Of a stretch of DNA of 12,300 bases, positions 7,411 to 12,300 are shown one piece after another. The translations under genes were made by a program, and so were the position numbers. Source of the stretch: an uncultured Atopobiaceae bacterium (GTDB lineage: Bacteria; Actinomycetota; Coriobacteriia; Coriobacteriales; Atopobiaceae); NCBI GenBank assembly GCA_944321005.1, contig CALUJT010000037.1, positions 1 through 12,300 on the forward strand. Direction: 5' to 3'. Position 1 is the first letter of the stretch. Each line of letters opens with the position of its first letter. A model generated the notes under the pieces. It was not told the origin of the DNA. It worked only from the letters and a program-made list of their open reading frames with translations, and searched no databases.

Positions 7411-8276
7411 GCGTGCTTCTCCCTTCCCTCGGAGGCGCGCCGGACGGCCCCGCGCGGGGACGCCGGCCTCGCGGCGAGCCGCTCCAGCGCGGCCGCCTCC
7501 GCCTCCGTCAGCTCACGATAGCCGCCCTCGGCCACGTTCTCAAGGGAGAGCGGCCCGAAGGCGTCGCGGTGCAGGCGCAGGACCTTGTGGCCCACGGCCT
7601 GCATCATCTTCTTCACCTGGTGCTTGCGGCCCTCGTGGATGGTGAGGCCCACGACGGCGTTCCTCTCTCCCGCGCCGTTCCTGCCGGAGCCGCGGGGCGC
7701 CACCACCGAGAAGAGCGGGTCCCCCGGCCGCAGAAGCTCTGCCCTCGCCGGGGCCGTGACGCCCTCGTTCTCGAGCTCCACGCCGCGGCGCAGGCGCTCG
7801 AGGTCGCGCGGGGACGGGGTTCCCGAGACGAGCGCGACGTAGTGCTTCTCGACGTGCCGCGAGGGGTGCAGGAGCGCCTGCCCGAGGTTCCCGTCCGTGG
7901 TGAAGAGGAGAAGCCCCGTGGTGTCCATGTCGAGCCTCCCCACGGGGTAGAGCCCGGGGTGTTCCGCCACGGGGACGAGCTCGGCCACCGTTGGGCGGCC
8001 GTGCGGGTCGCTCATGGTGGTGAGGTAGCCCGCCGGCTTGTAGAGCACGAGGTGGCAGGGGCGCGCGGCGATCTCGCAGACGATGCCGTCAACCGTCACA
8101 ACGTCCGAGGCCGGGTCCACCTTGCTCCCCAGCTCGGTCACCACCTCGCCGTTCACGCGCACGCGCCCGGCGGTCATGAGGCGCTCGGAGCCGCGGCGGC
8201 TGGCCACGCCGGCCCGCGCGAGGAAGCGCTGCAGGCGCATGGGGTAGAGGCCGTCCTCGCGGATGGGGTCGCTCAT
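7407..8276 (-). CDS. rluB: RluB/RsuA-type rRNA pseudouridine synthase
   Basis: This 289-residue protein is a RsuA/RluB-family pseudouridine synthase, probably acting on 23S rRNA. An N-terminal S4 RNA-binding domain (about residues 13-70) precedes the catalytic domain. The latter carries GRLDMDTTGLLL with catalytic D116, and the late motif EGRKHQVKKMMQAVGH (about 215-230). Position in the scpB-rluB-cmk neighbourhood favours RluB over RsuA or RluE/F, but the exact target uridine cannot be read from sequence. The ATG at 8276 overlaps the scpB stop as ATGA and matches the usual N-terminus. The frame extends upstream to 8789 inside scpB, but that extension is scpB antiframe sequence of low complexity. 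The tail (about 268-289) is Arg/Ala-rich and variable. Confidence 0.9.
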   Translation of the reverse strand: MSDPIREDGLYPMRLQRFLARAGVASRRGSERLMTAGRVRVNGEVVTELGSKVDPASDVVTVDGIVCEIAARPCHLVLYKPAGYLTTMSDPHGRPTVAELVPVAEHPGLYPVGRLDMDTTGLLLFTTDGNLGQALLHPSRHVEKHYVALVSGTPSPRDLERLRRGVELENEGVTAPARAELLRPGDPLFSVVAPRGSGRNGAGERNAVVGLTIHEGRKHQVKKMMQAVGHKVLRLHRDAFGPLSLENVAEGGYRELTEAEAAALERLAARPASPRGAVRRASEGREKHA

Positions 8277-8995
8277 CGCTCCTCCCCGGCGGCGGGGGGC
8301 TCTCCGGCGGCGTCTGCGCGCTCGGGGACCACGCAGCCGTCCTCCGCCTCGTCGCCGAGGAGGTCGCGCTCCTCGTCCATGTCCTCGGCCGCCTCCTCGA
8401 GCGTGGAGGCCATCGAGCGTCCGGAGAGGCGCTCGCGGATGAAGCGGCGCGACTCCTCGTCCGGGGCGAAGTCCTCGAGCGGCGGCAGGTCGCGCACGCT
8501 CCTGAGGCCAAAGCGCTCGAGGAAGAGGCGCGTGGTGCCCCAGAGGACGGCCTGGCCGCGCTCGCGGTCGCGCCCGACCTCGCGCACGAGGCCCTTCTCG
8601 CGGAGGGACGCGATCACGCCGTCCGAGTTGACGCCGCGGATGGCGCGGACGCCCTCGCGGGTGACGGGCTGGTGGTAGGCGATGACGGCGAGCGTCTCGA
8701 GCGCCGCCTGGGAGAGGCGCCGCGCGTCCCAGGAGACCACGTAGTCGGCCACCTGGTCGTGGTAGGCGGGGTGGGTGAAGAGCCTCCATCCACCGGCCAC
8801 CTCGCGCAGCTGGAACCCGCGGTTGGCGTCAGCGTACTCGGCGGCGAGCTCAGCCAGAGCCGAGGCCACCTCCCCGGGCGCGGCGCCCGTGGCGCGCGCG
8901 AGGTCCGTGGCGGGCACGGAGTCGTCGGACACGAGGAGAAGCGCCTCGAGAAGCCCCTTGAGGGAGCCGGATTCCAGGCGGTCGAGCGAGCTCAT
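8273..8995 (-). CDS. scpB: Segregation and condensation protein ScpB
   Basis: ScpB is the winged-helix partner of ScpA and SMC in the bacterial condensin complex that organises and segregates chromosomes. The 240-residue product shows LKGLLEALLLVSD at the N-terminus. It then has the conserved second-domain block LSQAALETLAVIAYHQPVT (residues 94-112), IRGVNSD and LWGTTRLFLERFGL (151-164), typical for the family. Residues about 195-240 are an acidic, probably disordered tail (EEAAEDMDEERD), common in actinobacterial ScpB. The ATG at 8995 overlaps the scpA stop as ATGA, and its own stop overlaps the rluB start, so it is sandwiched between coupled genes. Confidence 0.95.
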   Translation of the reverse strand: MSSLDRLESGSLKGLLEALLLVSDDSVPATDLARATGAAPGEVASALAELAAEYADANRGFQLREVAGGWRLFTHPAYHDQVADYVVSWDARRLSQAALETLAVIAYHQPVTREGVRAIRGVNSDGVIASLREKGLVREVGRDRERGQAVLWGTTRLFLERFGLRSVRDLPPLEDFAPDEESRRFIRERLSGRSMASTLEEAAEDMDEERDLLGDEAEDGCVVPERADAAGEPPAAGEER

Positions 8996-9834
8996 GAGAG
9001 GTCTCCTTCCATAAGGGCGTCAGCAGCCTCGGGGTCGAGCTCCGCGAGCACGGACTCGTCGAGCTCGTAGGCGTCGGCGCCCTCCACGTGGGCGATGTCG
9101 ATCTCGCCGAAGAGCTCGTCCTGGCGCACGCGCACGAGGCCGCGCTTGAAGAGCTCGAGGATGGCGAGGAAGTTGGCGACCACGGTCTCCGGGTCGTCCT
9201 GGCCGTCCACGAGCTCGGAGAAGGTCACGCGGCCGCGCCGGCGCACGAGCCTGTCCACGGAGGTGATGGTGAGCGCCACCGGGAGCCTGCGCGGGGCGAT
9301 GTGCTCGGCCTCGAGGAGGAACGTCTCGCGGCGGGAGTCGATGTCCGCGCAGATGACGGCGAGGCTGCGCAGGGTGATGCCCTCCAGGTAGTCCGGCATG
9401 AGCCCGAGGAACTCGGGGTCGGGCCCAACGGTGCGCGGGTGCATGCGGCCCTCGGCCTCCATGCGCGCGCCGAGGGCGGCGCCGGCACCCCTGAACTGCT
9501 TGTAGGCGATGAGGCGCGCTATGAGGACCTCGCGCGCCTCCTCGGGGGTGAGGTTCTCGAGGTCGTCCTCCTCGTCCTCCGGGTCCGTCGTACGGCGCAG
9601 CGGCTCGTCCGGGACGAGCGAGGCGGCCTTGATGTCCAGCAGCGTGGAGGCCACCAGCAGAAAGTCGCTCGCCACGTCGAGGTCGAGGTCGGCCATGCGG
9701 TCGACCTCCTCCAGGTACTGGTTGGCCACCTCGGAGATGGAGATGGAGCCTATGGTGACCCGCTGCCTCGTTACCAGCTGGAGGAGAAGGTCGAAGGGCC
9801 CCGAGTACGTCTGTGTGCGGACGCGGTACGACAT
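8992..9834 (-). CDS. scpA: Segregation and condensation protein ScpA
   Basis: ScpA is the kleisin that bridges the SMC heads and binds ScpB. The 280-residue product has the N-terminal SMC-neck-binding region with YSGPFDLLLQLV (residues 10-21) and ASDFLLVASTLLDIKAASLV (55-74). An acidic linker (PEDEEDDLENLTPEEA, about 85-100) follows, and the C-terminal winged helix has FLAILELFKRGLVRVRQDE and FGEI (about 222-245). The ATG at 9834 lies 2 bases past the protease gene stop. It has only a weak Shine-Dalgarno, so coupling to the upstream gene is likely. The reading frame stays open up to 10791, but the upstream part is an out-of-frame shadow of the protease gene. An acidic C-terminal tail (about 258-278) is present. 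Confidence 0.95.
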   Translation of the reverse strand: MSYRVRTQTYSGPFDLLLQLVTRQRVTIGSISISEVANQYLEEVDRMADLDLDVASDFLLVASTLLDIKAASLVPDEPLRRTTDPEDEEDDLENLTPEEAREVLIARLIAYKQFRGAGAALGARMEAEGRMHPRTVGPDPEFLGLMPDYLEGITLRSLAVICADIDSRRETFLLEAEHIAPRRLPVALTITSVDRLVRRRGRVTFSELVDGQDDPETVVANFLAILELFKRGLVRVRQDELFGEIDIAHVEGADAYELDESVLAELDPEAADALMEGDLS

Positions 9835-9836
9835 GG

Positions 9837-10523
9837 CTACAGCACCGCCGCGAGGGCCGTCATGAGCGCGGCGTAGGCCTGGCCCGCCGTGGCGTCGAGG
9901 TATATGCCCAGCGGGTCCACGCGGAGGAGCCCCGGCAGCACGTAGAGCAGGAGCAGCAGGAGGAACATCGCGTACTGCTGGAGCTCGTAGTACCTCCTGC
10001 GCGCTGCGGGCGGCAGGAAGTAGAGGACGACCTTCGAGCCGTCGAGCGGCGGGAAGGGAATGAGGTTGAAGAAGCACAGGACGAGGTTCACGTACACGTA
10101 GGTCGTGAGGAGGTCCATCGCGCCGTAGAGCGTCTCCGCGGGCAGCGAGCCCCGCCCGAGCGCAAGCGTGGCCCCCAGAAGGGCCGTCCCCAGCACGGCC
10201 TGGGCGAGGTTCGACGCGGGGCCGGCGAGGGCCACCAGCAGCTCGTCTCTCCTGGGGTGCCGCAGGCGGGCGGGGTTGTACGGCACCGGCTTGGCAAAGG
10301 CGAAGACCGGCGCCCCCAGGAGCGCGCACGCGATGGGAAGGATGACGGAGCCCAGCGGGTCCAGGTGGGCGCGGGGGTCCAGCGTGAGGCGCCCGGCCTC
10401 GCGCGCGGTGTCGTCGCCGCACAGGTGCGCCGCCCAGCCGTGGGCGACCTCGTGCACCATGGCGGAGAACATGACCAGGAGCACGGAGACCACGATCGCC
10501 AGCAGGTAGTCGAATGAGTACAA
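9837..10523 (-). CDS. Small M50 site-2 protease family membrane protein
   Basis: The 228-residue product is a minimal M50/site-2 protease, an intramembrane zinc metalloprotease. The zinc-binding HEVAH (H24, E25, H28) lies in the first membrane segment. The second-site motif is NLIPFPPLDG with D161. Four or five hydrophobic segments are visible (about 6-29, 60-78, 96-122, 138-156, 185-200), and no PDZ domain is present, as in the small family members found next to scpA in Gram-positive genomes. The substrate is unknown. The start is TTG at 10523-10521, supported by GGGGAG 5 bases upstream; the next in-frame ATG (M18) would cut into the first membrane segment. Its neighbours suggest co-transcription rather than a shared function. 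Confidence 0.9.
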   Translation of the reverse strand: MYSFDYLLAIVVSVLLVMFSAMVHEVAHGWAAHLCGDDTAREAGRLTLDPRAHLDPLGSVILPIACALLGAPVFAFAKPVPYNPARLRHPRRDELLVALAGPASNLAQAVLGTALLGATLALGRGSLPAETLYGAMDLLTTYVYVNLVLCFFNLIPFPPLDGSKVVLYFLPPAARRRYYELQQYAMFLLLLLLYVLPGLLRVDPLGIYLDATAGQAYAALMTALAAVL

Positions 10524-10528
10524 GAGCT

Positions 10529-10534
10529 CTCCCC
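10529..10534 (-). promoter_or_regulatory. Ribosome-binding site supporting a TTG start
   Basis: GGGGAG on the minus strand lies 5 bases before TTG at 10523. There is no ATG or GTG alternative that keeps the first membrane segment with HEVAH, so this site decides the start of the protease gene. Confidence 0.7.
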
Positions 10535-10544
10535 TCTCGCGGCG

Positions 10545-10823
10545 TCAGCGCAGCGAGGCCGAGACGCGGCGGCAGAGCCACCCGATCACGAGCAGAATGA
10601 TAGCAGCCAGGGCAAAGTCGCCGCGCAGGGCGCCGCCCAGGGGCGTCTGAAGCACCAGGAGCCCCTGGGCGGGACCCGGCACGAGCCTCGACGCGATGCC
10701 GTTTAGGCCCAGGAGCCAGGTCCGCGCGCCGGCGGGAAGCAGCACGTCCAGGACGAGAAGGACGAGGTAGGCTGCTGCCGCCACGCGGCACGCCGTGGCC
10801 ACGGCGCGCAGCGCTCGGCTCAC
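10545..10823 (-). CDS. Small two-segment membrane protein of unknown function
   Basis: The 92-residue product has two hydrophobic stretches, about residues 12-34 ([18 protein letters not shown]) and 74-86 ([11 protein letters not shown]), joined by a loop rich in Gly, Pro and Leu. The tail is basic (CRRVSASLR). The GTG start at 10823 overlaps the ABC-F stop as GTGA, so translation is probably coupled. The same frame runs upstream to an ATG at 10916, but that part is inside the ABC-F gene and rich in Arg, as expected for an antiframe. I do not recognise the family. The layout of two helices with a mid-loop resembles YggT-type proteins only vaguely, and I would not transfer that name. It lies 21 bp before the protease gene. 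Confidence 0.7.
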   Translation of the reverse strand: MSRALRAVATACRVAAAAYLVLLVLDVLLPAGARTWLLGLNGIASRLVPGPAQGLLVLQTPLGGALRGDFALAAIILLVIGWLCRRVSASLR

Positions 10824-12300
10824 GGCTGCGCCCCCTCGATCTTCTCGGTGAGCTCGAGCCACTCGGTCTCGAGCGCGGGGACCTTCTTGGAGAGCGCGGT
10901 GTACTCGGTCATGCACTCGTCAAAGCGCTTGGAGTCGTTGTAGAGGTCCTCGCTCGCCATGAGCTCCTCGAGCTCCTTGAGGCGTGCCTGCGCGGGCTCG
11001 AGGGCGGCCTCCACCTCCCTGAGGCGCGTGCGCTCCGCCCTGAGGGCACGGTTCCTGCGGTTGCGCTCCTCTGCCTCTGCGCGGCGCTGCTCGCGGGTCT
11101 TGACGTTCCTGCCCGTGGCGGCGGGCTCGGGGGCCGCCGCGGCACGTGCCTGCGTCGGCGCCGAGGGGGGCTCCCCCGCCTCGCGGGCCTCGAGCTCTGC
11201 CCGCTTGAAGAGGTAGTAGTCGTAGTCGCCGTCGTAGACCGTGACCTTGTGGTCGCGCACGTCCACGACCTTGTTGGCCACGGCGCGGACGAGGTGCTCG
11301 TCGTGGGAGATCAGCACGATCGTGCCGGCAAAGTCCACGAGGGCGCGCTCGAGCACGTCCACGGAGTCGATGTCCAGGTGGTTGGTGGGCTCGTCCAGGA
11401 GCAGCAGCGGGTCGGGAGCCACGAGCATCTTGGCCAGCGCCAGGCGCGCCCGCTCGCCGCCCGAGAGGACCGAGACGCGCTTCTCCACGTCGTCCCCGTG
11501 GAAGAGGAAGGCCCCCAGGAGCCTGCGCTCCTCGGAGGTGGTCCACCCCGCGGCCACCGAGTCCATCTCGCCGAGGACCGTGTTGGCCTCGTTGAGCTGC
11601 TCGAGCTGGTGCTGCGCGTAGTAGGCCTGCGTCACGGACTTGCCCAGCGAGACGCTGCCCGCGTCGGGCGCGAGCCTTCCGTTCATGAGCTTCATGAGCG
11701 TGGACTTGCCGGCGCCGTTGGGGCCAACCAGCACCACGTGGTCCCCGCGGTACAGCGTGAGGTCCACGCCCGAGTAGACGTGGTTCTCGCCAAAGGACTT
11801 GGAGACGCCCTCGAGCTTCACGACCTCGTCGCCCGTGCGCGGCGGCTCCGGGAAGGAGAAGTGCACCTTCTTGGTGCCCTCGGGCAGGATGACGAGCTCG
11901 CTCTTGATCTGCTCGATCTTCTTCATGCGCTCCTGCGCCTGGGCGGCCTTGGTGGGCTTGTAGCGGAACTTGTCCACGAAGACCTGCATGTGGGCGATCT
12001 CGCGCTCCTGGGCGGCGCGCTTGGCGCGCATCTGCTCGAGGTTGTCCTCGCGCTGCCTGAGGTAGCTCGAGTAGTTGCCGGTGTAGGTGGTGATGCGGCG
12101 GTTCTCCACGGCGGCCACGTGGGAGACGCACGCGTCCATGAAGGCGCGGTCGTGCGAGACCAGCAGCACGGCGCCGTCGTAGCCGGCGAGGAACTGCTCG
12201 AGCCACTTGACGCTCTCCAGGTCGAGGTGGTTGGTGGGCTCGTCCAGGAGCAGCAGGTCGGGGTGGCGCAGCAGCAGCTTGGAGAGGGCTATGCGCATCT
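10820..12300 (-). CDS. ABC-F family ATPase (5' end outside window), YdiF/Uup-like
   Basis: This is a soluble ABC-F protein with two nucleotide-binding domains and no membrane domain; the family acts on ribosomes. The visible part starts just before [10 protein letters not shown], which follows the first LSGG signature in relatives, so the first Walker A and signature lie outside the window. Visible are the first Walker [13 protein letters not shown] (about residues 15-26), and the inter-domain linker with many charged residues (about 75-135). The second domain has Walker [10 protein letters not shown] (192-200), LSGGE (278-282) and [12 protein letters not shown] (298-309). An Ala/Pro-rich spacer (about 372-398) leads to a charged coiled-coil C-terminal domain (about 400-490), as in YdiF/Uup members. 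No catalytic residue is missing. It appears to be the first gene of the run seen here. An antibiotic-resistance role is not indicated by the sequence. Confidence 0.93.
   Translation of the reverse strand, partial: MRIALSKLLLRHPDLLLLDEPTNHLDLESVKWLEQFLAGYDGAVLLVSHDRAFMDACVSHVAAVENRRITTYTGNYSSYLRQREDNLEQMRAKRAAQEREIAHMQVFVDKFRYKPTKAAQAQERMKKIEQIKSELVILPEGTKKVHFSFPEPPRTGDEVVKLEGVSKSFGENHVYSGVDLTLYRGDHVVLVGPNGAGKSTLMKLMNGRLAPDAGSVSLGKSVTQAYYAQHQLEQLNEANTVLGEMDSVAAGWTTSEERRLLGAFLFHGDDVEKRVSVLSGGERARLALAKMLVAPDPLLLLDEPTNHLDIDSVDVLERALVDFAGTIVLISHDEHLVRAVANKVVDVRDHKVTVYDGDYDYYLFKRAELEAREAGEPPSAPTQARAAAAPEPAATGRNVKTREQRRAEAEERNRRNRALRAERTRLREVEAALEPAQARLKELEELMASEDLYNDSKRFDECMTEYTALSKKVPALETEWLELTEKIEGAQP

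Noticed and set aside
7413..8678. A long plus-strand open frame opposite rluB and scpB
   Set aside because: Low-complexity His/Arg/Gly-rich product in a region fully explained by two well-supported minus-strand genes.
9835..10791. A long upstream extension of the scpA frame to 10791
   Set aside because: The extra sequence is an Arg/Pro/Ala-rich shadow of the protease and small-protein genes, whereas ScpA homology begins exactly at the ATG at 9834.

Overview
This is a very GC-rich window in which every convincing gene lies on the minus strand, so transcription runs from high to low coordinates. Gene content and order, combined with an S-layer-homology (SLH) wall protein of a type common in anaerobic actinobacteria, suggest a member of the Coriobacteriia (Olsenella/Atopobium-like). 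That placement is inference from gene content and composition only. No mobile element, phage gene, CRISPR array, rRNA or tRNA is visible.

Reading in the direction of transcription, the first block (12300 to 5129) is a tightly packed run. It holds an ABC-F ATPase (5' end outside the window), a 92-residue membrane protein, a small M50 site-2 protease, scpA, scpB, an RluB-type pseudouridine synthase, cmk, plsC and ispH. Most junctions are 4-bp stop/start overlaps (GTGA or ATGA) or gaps of 1-2 bases, which suggests one operon with translational coupling. It mixes chromosome segregation (ScpAB), rRNA modification, nucleotide metabolism (Cmk), phospholipid synthesis (PlsC) and isoprenoid synthesis (IspH).

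A 199-bp intergenic region (4930-5128) follows. It holds a long imperfect palindrome, a perfect 13-bp tandem duplication and a possible extended -10 promoter. Next comes a PDZ/radical-SAM/DUF512 protein. A 121-bp intergenic region (3429-3549) with a strong GC hairpin and a -10-like box separates it from a secreted protein. That protein has a lysozyme/Rpf-like N-terminal region and three SLH repeats, so it is probably wall-bound and may act on peptidoglycan. After a 117-bp gap come der (ribosome-assembly GTPase) and plsY (glycerol-3-phosphate acyltransferase, 3' end outside the window), joined by a GTGA overlap.

PlsY and PlsC together would supply the two acylations that make phosphatidic acid. 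The DUF512 - der - plsY order is familiar from Firmicutes, and here the SLH gene sits inside it. The window is mainly housekeeping. The parts worth a second look are the two intergenic regions around the DUF512 gene and the SLH/lysozyme-like protein; I see no clear evidence of a new multi-gene system.
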